Origin: Cylicocyclus nassatus
Taxonomy: Eukaryota; Nematoda; Chromadorea; Rhabditida; Strongylidae
Length of the DNA: 64,000 nucleotides
Direction: 5' to 3'
Assembly: GCA_958299035.1 (NCBI GenBank)
Contig: CATQJL010000316.1
Span: forward strand, 5,606,674 to 5,670,673
Numbering within the stretch: position 1 is the first letter of the stretch; each line of letters begins with the position of its first letter. This document shows positions 36,386-47,450 of the stretch, piece by piece. Both the position numbers and the translations under genes were made by a program. The notes below the pieces were generated by a model that made no database searches, was not told the DNA's origin, and was given only the letters and a program-made list of their open reading frames with translations.

Positions 36386-37531
36386 TTAGGTCATTGTAAT
36401 TTCGCTTTTTTCAAACGGATGCCACATGTGATGGAACAAAGAATTTTAATCTTGGTAGCATTCGACGCAGCATTTCATCATCTTTCTAACAGTAATGAAA
36501 GCGTTGCAGCACACTGAATGAGCTTTCGCATAATTGCCAAAATCTGCGACTTATGCTTTTTGAGATGATCAAGTTTCACAATTTTTTAAAACTTTTATAT
36601 GGGTGTGGGAACGAAAGCCGCCAGTCTGGGCCGCTTTCGCGAACTGCTGGTCCTGGAGCAACATGCAACAACACTGCGAAGGGACCAGTTGACCGCGAAA
36701 GGCAGCTCAAGCTGGCGGCTTTCGTTCCCCTACCCCTTTCATATCAACCCTCAGAAGGAGTTCAAGTAACGATTAGAAAGAGCAAACCTCATAGGGTACA
36801 ACTTTTCTCCCTTTTTCATGGCTCGCCGTAATTTTTTAAAAGATTTTTTTACTAAAACCATCGGATCTTGGCAGGCCTACGTCAGCATCGCATCAAAGAC
36901 CAGTAATTATTTGGAATTTGAAACTTCCAAAATGGTATATGACTTAATGATGGTTTTACAAAGCGAATGAAAGTTTACGGATTTGTAATATCAAATTTTG
37001 AGTTTCTCGGCTGCAGGCTTGGGGGCGTTCAAAAACATGAGTTATAATAAATTTATTTCCGAAGGCTGAACGAATCGGAAACAAAAAACATCTTTTGGAA
37101 GAGGAGAACAAGCTGCATCGAATGACACCCGAGATGCTGACCGATTGATGTTCTACGTGGTTTAAGTTGACCAAGAATGGAAATTGGTATCATCAATTAG
37201 AATTCTATCAAAAAATATGACGAGCTATGGAAAGGAGAGGAAAATTGTTTTGTATTCTATAGAGTTTGCTCTATCCATTCCTTACTTGGGCTCTTTCAGA
37301 GGACTGATAGAAAGATTTTGAAAAATAGCTAAATTTGACCATAGCAAAAAGCATCGATCGCAGAATCAATGGATTTTCAGAGGGCTCGTTGACTGTGCTG
37401 CAAAGATTTTGAAAGCATAGAAAGGGGATGAAATTTTGCATCGAATGTCACCAAGATTTCTCAAAAAGCTTTGTTCCTTCAGATGTGGCGCCAATTTGGA
37501 AAAAGCGAAGTTACTTTCGGAATGACCTAAT
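36386..37531. mobile_element. mariner-type element, decayed
   Basis: Ends are TTAGGTCATTGTAATTTCGC and the complement GCGAAGTTACTTTCGGAATGACCTAA-type right end, flanked by TA on both sides (36384-36385 and 37532-37533). Its 1.15 kb length is near that of a full mariner, but no transposase motif survives. It contains a nested hairpin at 36600-36737. Confidence 0.68.
36600..36737. repeat. short GC-rich foldback
   Basis: GGGAACGAAAGCCGCCAG on the left pairs with CTGGCGGCTTTCGTTCCCC on the right, and GGACCAGTTG-like inner arms also pair. Much more GC-rich than its surroundings, so a later insertion into the mariner relic. Confidence 0.75.
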
Positions 37532-37533
37532 AT

Positions 37534-37944
37534 TTATACATTCCCACTTATACATGTCCGTTTATAGCCTGTAGTCTTGCATTTCCCACTCATTCTTGCT
37601 GCTCGATAACACAGATCACGAGTTTTGCAACATCTGGAAATCATACTTGTCCAACACTTATGCTTACTCTCATTTTTTACAGGCTTAGGTATCAATCTCA
37701 TCCATAAGGGTGCCAGAGGCCCCTTTTCCATACCAGCATCCATAACCTTTGTAGATGCAAAAGTTAGCTCGGTTCCGAGAGCTTCATCCTCTATGTAGAA
37801 GTGCTTACGTGCAGTGTAGCCAAGTTCACATTTGCAAACTTCGTTGAAGTTGATCAAAACCAAGTTTATAGGAACAGACGCTATTTCATGGTCGGCCTTG
37901 AGGTAACTAAGGGAAATCAAAAACAGGAAAATATCTGTTAGCAT
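37534..37944 (-). CDS. small secreted Cys-rich protein, unrecognised
   Basis: An uninterrupted 136-codon frame begins with a likely signal peptide, MLTDIFLFLISLSYLKA. The mature part has a loosely conserved middle and a Cys-rich tail, KCWTSMISRCCKTRDLCYRA then MSGKCKTTGYKRTC. The CCxxxDxCY spacing recalls the PLA2 active-site helix (CCxxHDxCY) seen in the two PLA2 relics of this window, but His is Arg and no calcium loop is present. It could be an inactive PLA2-like protein or unrelated. It is the only long unbroken secreted frame here. The stop lies at the edge of the mariner relic at 37531. Confidence 0.45.
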   Translation of the reverse strand: MLTDIFLFLISLSYLKADHEIASVPINLVLINFNEVCKCELGYTARKHFYIEDEALGTELTFASTKVMDAGMEKGPLAPLWMRLIPKPVKNESKHKCWTSMISRCCKTRDLCYRAARMSGKCKTTGYKRTCISGNV

Positions 37945-38768
37945 ATTTGTTCACTCTTGATAAAATGTGATAAAGTCCAAATCGTATCACAATTCTTTGC
38001 TCACAATACTTCTATTGACCCTTTGAGAAGCTTAGTACACCGATTAAACAATCACACCACTCTAGAAAGCAAAGCACAAAAGTGATATGAGTAGCAGAGA
38101 GAGACGTTAGGCGACTTTTTTTGAATGGGATAGGATTTATAAATAATGTTTACCACTAGGCTATAGTAATGTAGGGAATGTTGAAAAAGCTACCAGAGTT
38201 TTTCTACTCGTGAGCTATTCACAGTTTTTTCAAATAAAATTTTTAGCATTTTAGCTAATTTTAAGCTGAGAAAAAAATAAAAATAAAGCCATCTGTGGCG
38301 CCCAGTATAATCAACGCGAACTCTAGGATAGCTAAAGGAAAGTCTTGCAGAATTTCCACTGTCGGGATCACTGCTGCGTTTGGTCGAAAAGCAATAAAGG
38401 AGGCAATTTATGTATCTGGGGATGCTGAGTAGGTTCCGGGACGGACAAACCATAAAGAAGATATCCGCGGTTTTCCTGAAATACGCAAAAGAGGTCTTCG
38501 CGCCCAAAAATCATACAATCTATAACGCAAGCACCAAAGTGATAATTTTCTCAACCAAGTGAACAAGGCTGGGCTTTTCATGACTAAGCAATTTATGGAT
38601 TTTTAAGCGCTCAGAGATTAAATTCTTGAAGAACTTGAGGGAAAAAACCAGGCGAAAAACTTTAAAACGAGTGTATGGCGCAAAAAACAGCTTGAACTTG
38701 AAGTCCCATTCCGCTGTGAGTTAGTCTCGCAACCACTTTCAACACCAACATCAAGTCCAAAGTATTGA
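37945..38768. other. no gene recognised
   Basis: Presumed upstream region of the secreted frame; no promoter motif that I would defend and no repeat end. Confidence 0.35.
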
Positions 38769-39171
38769 AGGCAGTGGCTCGGCAAATCATGATCCAGTCA
38801 AATGTCGCTTATCTGAGGTTATCCGATGCGTTGCTTCCGAAAATCCACTTTAGAGAGCTTGAAAATGTCTAAAACAAGCGTTTTCCGATGCCCATCGCTT
38901 TGAAATTGGACGAGTGGAGAAAGGTCAAAGAGCTGAATTGTTGTGGGACCCAATGGTTATAGCACTGCTGTGGGCAGCCTGCAATGGTGAAAGGAGCATT
39001 GCCAACTCGTCCGAGCGCGTGTAAGGTTGGCTTGCGCGTGTAATTTTAAGAGCAGTTTTCTCGGCAGGGAATGCATGCTGTGCGAAAGGGATTGCACTGT
39101 TTTCATACTTGAATATTAAGAGACCCACCGCGTTAAAATCCTTAGTTGTTGAATTTACCGATCCACTGCCT
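38769..39171. mobile_element. TTAA-flanked AGGCAG element, copy 2
   Basis: It begins AGGCAGTGGCTCGGCAAAT after TTGA (a mutated TTAA) and ends ...CGATCCACTGCCT before TTAA at 39172. Its interior is paralogous, in the same orientation, to 39176-39540. It shares motifs such as CTCGTCCGAGCGCGTGTAAG and TGCACTGTTTTCATACTTG. Confidence 0.72.
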
Positions 39172-40216
39172 TTAAAGGCAGTGGCTCGACAAATCTTAAC
39201 CTATTACTTAGACTTACCCAATGCGCTGATCCCGAAAATCCACTTCAGAAAGCTTGAAAATGGCAGAAGCGAGCGCTCTCCAGTGCCCTTCGCTTTGAAG
39301 TTGGATTGGACGAGTGCGGCAAGGCTGAAGACGCTGAATCGTTCCGGGACCCTATGATTACAGCATTGCGGCGGGCAGCCTCCAATGGTGAGAAGGGGTT
39401 TGCCAACTCGTCCGAACGCGTGTAAGATTGGCTTGCGCGTGTAAGTTTGTGAGCAGTTTTCTCGGCACGGAAGGCATGTACGACCAAGATTGCACTGTTT
39501 TCATACTTGGGTGATAAGCAACCTACCGCGCAGGGCCCGGCACGCGTTGGTTTGGAGGATTTTTGAAAACGAAGTCCCCCATGACTCCGAAAATTTTTAC
39601 GAAGTCCCCTTTGACCCCGAAATTGGGGTGCCTGGCATTCTGAGGCTTTGGCCCTTGCCATACTTCGCTCAAAAGCGCCAAAAAGCGCTTAAAAGCGCCC
39701 TAAAGCGCCCAAATTTCTTTGTTGTCTCTTCACTTTCTCGTGTGAGGACAGATGAGAGAGAGTGAGGAGGGGGTTTAGAGAAGTTTGGGCGATTTTGGGC
39801 GCTTTTGAGCTCTTCTGAACGAAGTCTGGCTAGGGCCTTCAATATTCGACAAACTTTTCCAGCATAAGTGTTTATTAAGGCAACATACACGTGACACAAA
39901 AGGCATTTTGACGACTGAAATGAGCAAAGGAATGTAAAGGAATGTTTTGAGGTCCGTGTTAATGAGATCCATAGCAAAAAATTCTCAGCTTTGGGCAGTT
40001 AGTGCTGCAGACGTGTTAAAGAGATCAGTATGTGAACAAAAAATCTCAATTTTCAAATTTTTCGAACGATATAGCAATTTCGATTCAGAAAGGGTGGCGA
40101 AAAAAATGTGCTTTTTGAAAGCCTCGATATGGTGAAAATGAAAAGAACAATTAGCAAGTAAGAGTGTGGCAAAATGTAGAGATGAAGTGAAGATACGTCG
40201 CCTTCGTTCAGGTGCT

Positions 40217-40684
40217 TCAAGTCAAGAACGGATTAGCTGGACGTGCCATCAGAGCAGGGATATCCTGGCGGTAGAATGCGTTAGGAATCTGCGCCGGATT
40301 CTGGCGGATGTTGTTGTCGATTTCCTGATTCTGCTTCATCCAAATGAGATTTTTCTGGCACAAAAATTGAGCATTAAAAAAATTCAAAACTCACCAGTCT
40401 ATACTAGAAAAAAAAGATAGAAGCAGCAGAATCAAATTTGTCAAATGCGCAAAACCGTCGATGACCCCGAAAGTGGGACAATCACATTTCAAGGATGGCT
40501 GGAGTACCTAAAAATAGAATGACAAAAAATAAATAGATTTGAAACTAGAAACTAGAAACTAGAAAATAGACTTACGATGGGTTGTTGTTGTTGGTATGGT
40601 TTTTCGAGATATTGGGCGTTGGCGACTTCGACGTTAACGGCCAAAAAGATGAGAATGAGAGATTTGAAATAGCGCCACTTATAC
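40217..40684 (-). CDS. possible small secreted peptide gene, last two exons
   Basis: On the minus strand a TTTTTTTAG acceptor leads to exon 40684-40576. It encodes KWRYFKSLILIFLAVNVEVA, a signal-peptide-like segment, then NAQYLEKPYQQQQPI and a GTAAGT donor. The next good acceptor, TGTGCCAG, starts 40354-40217, encoding IWMKQNQEIDNNIRQNPAQI and NAFYRQDIPALMARPANPFL before TGA. Both junctions are phase 0. The start codon must lie in an upstream exon or be lost. The Gln/Asn-rich mature peptide is unfamiliar. A weaker KWRRLHHFIFLS-containing frame at 42728-42942 may be a decayed relative. Confidence 0.42.
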
Positions 40685-40754
40685 CTAAAAAAATATTAGG
40701 CTGACCTTCATTATAGTGTTCTCGTCATACAAAGCACAGGGGAAAGATACATTT

Positions 40755-41100
40755 GCCGAGTTGTGATTTCGATCCCTACCGTAAACCTAGAGTAACCATG
40801 AAGGGAAGAATTTTCGTGCGGAGAAAGTGTGACATTTCTAATCAGCATGTCGAATAACCCCTCAGTGCGAAGTTACAGCAAATTTTGAGATTTTGACCCC
40901 CTACCATAAATCCACCGTAACCGAGAAAATGACGCTATGGTACAGAACCAATGTGATATTCAGCATCAGCGGGTCGAATAACCCCTCTGGACGAAGTTTC
41001 GGGCAGATCCGTGATTTTGACCCCCTATCGTATTCCTACCGTAACTCCACCGGATGGCGCTGTCACACGAAATAAGCATCATACTGGTGTTCAGCCTACC
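40755..41100 (+). repeat. tandem repeat, about 121-bp unit
   Basis: Blocks TTTTGACCCCCTACC..CCGTAAC and GTCGAATAACCCCTC..CGAAGTT recur about every 121 bp, nearly three times. A single weak relative (GGATAACCCCTAGACC..TACCGTAACC) is at 10970-11050. Confidence 0.7.
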
Positions 41101-41429
41101 AAATAACGCTAGATTCCAAAGACACAATACATTAATATCACTTTGCGGAACCCGCACACGAGGTACTTTCACGTTTTCAAACATCCAATATCTCAGAAGC
41201 ATCGACTTGTGCCGCAGAGAATTGAAGTGCAAGATTTGCGCATTTGAAAACAGCGAAAATTCGAGAACTTGTACGACAACAGCTCAGCTCTCAACCCTTC
41301 TTTTGAATTTTGCAAAACTGACGTCAACGTCAACAACTAGATGTTATCGTCGTTACGAAGATAGAATGCTTAGCAGCAGACTAAGAATTAGTAACGTAAA
41401 ATGTGAAGACATGTGATGAGAGTACGTTA

Positions 41430-42439
41430 GAAGTGTTGATATATAATATAAATACCAAAAATGCACCCGAGAGAGTTCTGAGCCCTAGAATAAGACTGGA
41501 AATACTGATAGATTAAAGTCAAATGCACTCTCCCTTCCATCATTCAACAAAGATTACATAAAGTGCATAAAATATTTGAATACGTGACCCGCTTTTTTGA
41601 AATTTTGCTTTGAAAGCCGTTAATAGTTTATGGATGCCCAGTTCGTCGGGGCTATAATATATTCAAAACAAATCATTTTCCCTGACGGCTATAATATATT
41701 CAAAACAAAACATTTTCCCCTATTTTGTTTCGTATTAGAAAGGAATTGTGAGTGTTCACTTACTTGGAATTTACCGGATCGGTTTATATGACACAAATTG
41801 TTCTATTTTACCCAACATCTTTGGTAAATTTGTGTGCTTTAACGTTATTTCTACAATTTGTGGCCACATATTACCCCTATTGTGATAGAAGTATGCGGAA
41901 AAAGCATTGAGAAGTGATTGCTAAGTACTATTTTTAGAGGTGATTTTCTTTCATCTTGAATTTTCCACTGACTTCGCTACTAGCATTAGGTGCGTGAAAA
42001 ATAATAAAAAACAAATGGCGAGTGAGGAATTTTAGATCTTTCATCAAAGTTTTCGTATATGCATCGGCTGTTTGACCATCACAATGATTGAATCCTATAT
42101 TCATCAACCGTTCTTGCTCAAACTTACGTCTTTAAGTTTCATGTCTTCTCGTAAGCAATTTTCAGTCTCACTATTTCTGACCTTCTTTCTTTGCATTTTC
42201 GGAAAGGCACCTCGCCAGAGCCCCGCCTTTAGTGATTTTTACGCGCAAGTTTTATGGGCAAGGTTTTGTGGACAACAAGAATGCCAAAACTATTGAATCA
42301 ATGATATTTCATAATCGACAAAACACTTGTACACCACATAGAAAGAGTTGCACAGCCTAGTTGCCTAGTTGTGATGCACAGATCCATACTGCGAAATCAG
42401 AAATAGTCTGATTCAGCCACCTCGACTAGTCTTGACTTC
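41430..42439. other. no gene recognised; short tandem duplication near 41655
   Basis: GGCTATAATATATTCAAAAC is duplicated about 45 bp apart at 41650-41720. Otherwise no coding or repeat signal. Confidence 0.45.
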
Positions 42440-42642
42440 ACGCGATTTGGTCGTCGCGATTCAATCGCTAAAGACAAGTGGTACGAGTTCGTTGCACGCC
42501 GATCTTCTTGTATCTCGGTTGTGATAGTAAGTCACAATTAGTCGTGTTGGAAAACTATCACGACCGAAATGCAAGAAGATCGGCATGAAGTGATAGTGTC
42601 AAAGTTTACATGTCGCGTTCAATCGCGACGATCAAATCGCGT
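42440..42642. repeat. foldback MITE
   Basis: ACGCGATTTGGTCGTCGCGA on the left pairs with TCGCGACGATCAAATCGCGT on the right. The inner arms GCCGATCTTCTTGTATCTCG and the complement also pair, centred near 42540. Confidence 0.85.
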
Positions 42643-42727
42643 AAATTCTGCCCGAGGCCCAATGTGGAACAGCGAGGTAAGCTAACAAATCAAACAATGA
42701 AAAATCAAATCAATAAATCAAACCCAC

Positions 42728-42942
42728 CTTGTCTGGCTCTTGTCGTAATATCCGTCTTTTTTGTTGTTGACTTCATTCGCCTCCATTGCGAATACCTTCT
42801 GAAACGAAAGAATATTAAAAACAAAGAAGAAGACAGAAAAAGACACAAAGAGGCGGAAAGAGAAGAAAACGAAGAGGAGCACATGACGAGACAAAAAAAT
42901 GAAATGATGCAATCGGCGCCACTTCAAAGGGCGCCGTGACAC
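42728..42942 (-). pseudogene. possible decayed relative of the 40.2-40.7 kb peptide gene
   Basis: The minus frame has KWRRLHHFIFLS and a hydrophobic stretch. A TTTCAG acceptor at 42799 follows, then KVFAMEANEVNNKKDGYYDK and a GTGGGT donor at 42727. Similarity to the other gene is limited to the KWR-hydrophobic segment; this is a weak call. Confidence 0.2.
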
Positions 42943-43533
42943 ACATGTGATTGGAGCGTAATATCTATCAAAGTCTCTATTTTCATATTATATTTGGCTC
43001 GTAGAAAGAGCAGAGGCCATGGTTTGATTTGCTCTGTTCACCATATAATAGATTTTCAAGCATTTTAATCGTCCAAATCAAAAAAGTCCAAAACTTATGT
43101 GAACTCTTCGAAATTTATGCACCGAACCAACCCAGTTGGTTCGGTGGTTGGTTTTGAAACCAACAAATCCGGAACGGGTATTCAGACACATAAGTTTTTG
43201 GAACTTTTTACATAACATAGTTTGGAGTAATATTGTATGCATATAGCCCAAATTTGGGGTCATAAGGTTGTTTGTGCGTTGTAAACAAGCCGTTTGTTTG
43301 TTTGAGTCTTGCATTTGAAATTCGCGCGCTTGCGAAAGAACACGTTCAACTTGTGAAACCTGACATGTTCGTCGTGTTTTTTGGCGCTTCCTCCTGGACC
43401 TCATAAAAACGATGTCTCCGCTGCTTCTAACTCCAAAAACGAAGTCCAGTTTGACCTCAAACCAACGCGTGCCGGGCCCTGCTACTGCGTCAAAATGCCA
43501 AGTTGTCAAGTTTTGCCAATACACTGCCTTTAA

Positions 43534-44045
43534 CACGTTGACGACAGTGTCGCGCAATGGTGCGCGACACCCTAAATACCACTTCTAATGTGCACAATGG
43601 TTCCAATTTGTGGTCGCATAATCAATTTAGGATCAGAAGTTTTCCATGTTGACCCCGCCCCTCTTTTGGAAAACTCCGCCCACTCCGTTGCTCTTTACAA
43701 AAACTTTTTTGTTCTCAAATCACATAGAAAAGCTCGTGGATGACTGAGGAACCTTAAATAATCTTAATTTTTACCCCGCCGCCCATTATGCAGGCCACCC
43801 CAATGGCAAGCTCCTCCCACTTTTAAAAAATGCGGAAATTTGCACAAATTCATTGATTTTGAGCAATTTCCAGCATTTTTGAAAAATGGGCGGGGCTTGC
43901 CAAAGGTGAGAGGAGCTACCCCGCCCACTTGCATTTTTGTACCTCACGCATAGATGCATACACACATACACGCAGCCGGCTGTGAAAATGCCTGGAAACG
44001 GTTCGTCCACAGGAATCGTCAAAAAAACAGCTCGTCGTCAACGTG
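43534..44045. mobile_element. TTAA-flanked element with CACGTTGACGAC ends
   Basis: TTAA at 43530-43533 and 44046-44049; ends CACGTTGACGAC and GTCGTCAACGTG. It sits exactly between an outward CACTGCCT end and an AGGCAGTGG end. The 512-bp body contains GTGTCGCGCA and its complement, plus inverted GGCAAGC-type arms near 43800-43915. No transposase. Piggybac-like by target choice only. Confidence 0.82.
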
Positions 44046-44049
44046 TTAA

Positions 44050-44290
44050 AGGCAGTGGCTCGGCAAAATCGGACATATCGAAATCTTTACATAGAAGGTT
44101 GCTTGCACCCCAAACAAGAGAATGGAGGAGGTCCGAGCGCACAGCATGCTGCCCTTGCCTAAAAATTGCCCCTAAACCCATGCGCGCAAGCCATTATTAC
44201 ACGCGCTTGGACGATATCCGTCACATTGTCAGAGGCGGCATGCCGCAATGCTATAAACATGAAGGTCCCACAACAACTGTACGTCTCTAA
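44050..44290. repeat. AGGCAG-family end fragment, copy 4
   Basis: Starts AGGCAGTGGCTCGGCAAAA after TTAA and contains the family core GCCGCAATGCTATAAACATG. No right end was found, so it is truncated or decayed. Confidence 0.55.
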
Positions 44291-44339
44291 CCATGGCAAC
44301 GGTTCCACTCCTCCAAATTCAAAATGAAAGAACCGTGAA

Positions 44340-44537
44340 AATGCTGGTTTTACCCTCAAAGGTAGATTTAACCCTCGGGATAAGCCTACCCTGTGCTTCG
44401 TGAATACAGGGTAATCGCTTTGCAGGATTAAACTTACCCTTTAGGGTTAGTTTAACTCTCAGGGTTTGTTGATGAATACGGCTTAATCGCTTTCCGGGGT
44501 AAGCTTTACCCTCAAGAGAAGATTTAATCCTCGGGAT
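44340..44537 (+). repeat. tandem ACCCT-rich repeat, left part
   Basis: Blocks TTTAACCCTCGGGATAAGCC, TACCCTGTGCTTCGTGAATA and TTTAACTCTCAGGGTTTGTT recur. The array continues at 47664 beyond the hAT insertion. Confidence 0.75.
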
Positions 44538-44869
44538 CATAGGTGCGATAGGGGGAGCCGGGCTCTCCCCAGGTGAAGGGGGTCTCGGCTGTTCCCGACC
44601 TTCCAGGGTGAAGGGGGTATTTGAGTCTAGGGGGGGAGGAAGAGAAAAGGTAAAAAAACGTGGTATGAAGAGCTCTAATTTGTACCTTATTTAGGCACAA
44701 ATTGAAAAAAAATTTAAAAATTTTCAAAAAATTGACTTTATGAAGATCTGTGCTTTCAAAAAGTCATACGGTAACAGCCTGTCTGGACCACTTATGCCAT
44801 TCCTTTAAATAAAGTTTTTAGATAACAATATGTTTAGTAGAAGGTTACAAGCCTTAAGTAATTGCTTAG

Positions 44870-45600
44870 ATGCTCCATCGTTGGACGACTTCTGCCTTTT
44901 GTTCTGATAAGAGAGTGATAGAAAATCCCCTCTCCACCTCTGCCGTGCTAGTCGGAATGGGAACTAGCTTTGTTAGTAAGTCCATCAGATTTTTACGGTA
45001 AGTAATGGGGAAAGCCAGATCGCATATGCTTTCGCAACACGGGAAGGAAATATTGCATACTTTTTTGGGCCTTGTCGAACTCTGCCTTCACCTTTTCTGG
45101 CATTCTCTTATTAGCTGACGAGAAGGCTGCTCAACTTCTTCTTCAACAGTATCTGCGGAATAGCCGAAAAAAGTAGATACTATGCTGCGCGTTGGTTTTT
45201 TTTTCAATATCATAGGTCATAATGTCACAAGGCGAGATACTTCCAACAGCATAAAGCACAGAGTTAAGTTCGTATTCCAGTCAGGATTTAAGAGCAGTAG
45301 CTATGCTTTGTACTAACACCTTCCTTTTGTTCATATCCATGTTGTGAATTTAGCAGCCTTGAAATCTTCAGCAACCTGAAGATCAGCAATGGACTTTTGG
45401 ACTTTTCCTCATTGAAACTAGGCAATCTGCTTGGATTCCTTGTGTAGGAAATCGGAGAGTTTCGCTCAATTGTCAACTCTGTATCAATCGACAACATTTT
45501 CGTCGGCGTAAGATTCTCCTTCTGCCTCGCTATTGAACTGGAACACATGCGAGTCATCTGCGATTTTGTAAAGTATTCTGCCTGCCGTTTCCTCTTCAAA
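44870..45600 (-). pseudogene. hAT transposase remnant (C-terminal dimerisation region)
   Basis: At 44990-44880 the minus strand reads RKNLMDLLTKLVPI then PTSTAEVERGFSITLL. This is the conserved ERxFS block of the hAT C-terminal dimerisation domain, through which transposase subunits associate. Upstream, a frame at 45599-45288 is open but not recognisable as the DDE core, and stops lie between them. Position inside an element with an 8-bp duplication supports the assignment. Confidence 0.75.
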
Positions 45601-46024
45601 CTGCCAACCTTTCCAAAACATTGAGGGAAATTTTAATAACATGTTATTCTTCTGAATGTCTTAAAGTTTTTGATTCATTGAAACCAACCATTCTCTACAA
45701 TTTAGGTAAGGTGAGTCTAAAGCGTTTTCACAAAAGTGATCTTCTTCAGCACTAGGTTTACAAAGTATAGATTCCAGAAATGGGCGGGTTTTTGTGTGAA
45801 GGTGTGGAAATTTACCAATCTGCCATAGTTTTTTGAGTGTGTGCTAATAATGATGGCATGACTGTCAATCAAAAGCGCATTTTTTACCAAAAAAACAAAC
45901 ATATAACAACGATAAACACGCTTAAATATTAAATAGACGCGTTCGCTCACGTTCCCGTTAGTGCTGATAACGATGTCAATCCACAGCACATTTTTTACTA
46001 TTAACTTGCTCCACCTCGCTCTTA

Positions 46025-46723
46025 TTAGGTCATCCCGAAAGTTTTTGCGCACGATTTTCAAAAATTCATAACTTCTGATTTTTCCAACCGTGACTGCTTC
46101 CACTTTTATGTGAAAGGGTAAGCCATGCTCTTTATAATGATATCTCAGCTGCTTAGCAATGGTCATCTGTTGCATAGATAAGAGCGACAGAAGAAAAATG
46201 GTCAAAAATTGAATTTTCTGCGTAGAGTCAAAATCGGAGACTTGCGACAAAAATCGGGGCAGTCAGTATTGTAGGTTTTTTCACCAGCTCTTTCTAACAG
46301 TGCAGAGTTTGCGACGATCGAGCGTTTCTATGGAAAGTTATGATTTCCCTGAAAAATGCCAAAATAAACCAAATTCCCCTTTTGTATTGCTTGCTCGAAA
46401 ATCATAACTTTTCATAGATACCCTCAATCAGCGCAAACTTTGCACTGTTAGAAAGAGCTGGTGAAGGGACCTACAATACTGACCGCTCCGAATTTTGTTG
46501 CAAGCCGATTTTTCATGACCCTACACAGAAAATTTAAATTTTGACTAGTTTTCTTGTATCGCTCCTATCTATGCAACAGATGACCATTAGTAAGCAGATA
46601 AGATGTCATTATAAAAAACATGACTTACTATTTCATACGAAAATAGAAGCAGTCAAATCGGTTGGAAAAATCAGAAGTTGTGAATTTTTGAAAATCGTGT
46701 GCAAAAACTTTCGTTACGACCTA
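46025..46723. mobile_element. mariner-type MITE, family B copy 2
   Basis: Ends are TTAGGTCATCCCGAAAGTTT and ...ACTTTCGTTACGACCTA, flanked by TA. Same internal blocks as 24361-25079. The sequence with the MITE removed matches 47220-47260, so the empty site is present nearby. Confidence 0.85.
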
Positions 46724-46729
46724 TACAAT

Positions 46730-46950
46730 GTGTTGGCTTTTATGGGTTACCGGAGCAAATGATTTTTAGAGCCGGGAAGCAAAAAAGCCCCAACATGCTT
46801 TATACCATTCGAAAGCTGAGATTACGGGGAATCGATGTAGACCGTCGACTTTTTTCCAGGTCTTCTGCGCCGCAAGATATGAGGGATTTTATGTACTCCA
46901 AAAACCAACTGCTTTTTTGTCCTCACTTCCTGCTTTCCAAATGAATGCTA
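46730..46950 (+). repeat. family R repeat, copy 1
   Basis: GGTTACCGGAGCAAATGATT, CCATTCGAAAGCTGAGATTA and GTAGACCGTCGACTTTTTTC recur at 47250-47440 and, inverted and diverged, at 50820-51110. Non-coding. Confidence 0.78.
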
Positions 46951-47242
46951 CGAGAAAGTCGACGGTCTACGTTTGTTAATGAAGACTTGCTCTTTAACAT
47001 CGATGAAAAATCAGCAGTGATTAGGTCTTCATTTGGCAGAAATCTTCTGTTGAAAATGACCATGTTTTCAGATAAAATGCGGTGTATCTCTCGGTAGAGG
47101 GGGGCTAGAAAAAAGTCGACGGCCTAGGTCGAATCCCCTTTTCCTGAGCTTTCGAATGGTATATAGGTTGCTGGGCAAAAAAACTAACTAGTTTTCAAAA
47201 ATGGGGTGGAGATATTTACTATTAGCTTGCTCCACCCTCCAC

Positions 47243-47450
47243 CAATGTACTGGCTTTTATCGGTTACCGGAGCAAATGATTTTTAGAGCCGGGAAGCAAA
47301 GAAGCCCTAACAAGCTGTATACCATTCGAAAGCTGAGATTACGGGGAATCGACGTAGACCGTCGACTTTTTTCTAGGTCTTCTGGGCCGCGAGATATGAG
47401 GGTTTTTTGTCCTCACTTTCTGCTCTCCAAATGAATGCTACGAGGATAAA
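47243..47450 (+). repeat. family R repeat, copy 2
   Basis: Near-identical to 46730-46950. The preceding sequence TAGCTTGCTCCACC..CAATGTACTGGC is the uninterrupted form of the site hit by the MITE at 46025. Confidence 0.78.

Larger units (their letters stand above)
39176..43529. mobile_element. TTAA-bounded region with AGGCAG ends, possibly one 4.35 kb element
   Basis: AGGCAGTGGCTCGACAAAT starts right after TTAA, and the right end ...GCCAATACACTGCCT precedes TTAA at 43530. Subterminal blocks match in inverted orientation: GGGCCCGGCACGCGTTGGTTT at 39536 and its complement near 43462. Whether the intervening DNA, including a possible peptide gene, is cargo or host sequence between two elements is unresolved. 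No transposase seen. Confidence 0.4.

Noticed and set aside
40395..40507. An extra exon between the two exons of the candidate peptide gene
   Set aside because: It has an acceptor and a GTGAGT donor, but joining it to the last exon creates a TGA. Direct joining of the outer exons keeps phase 0.
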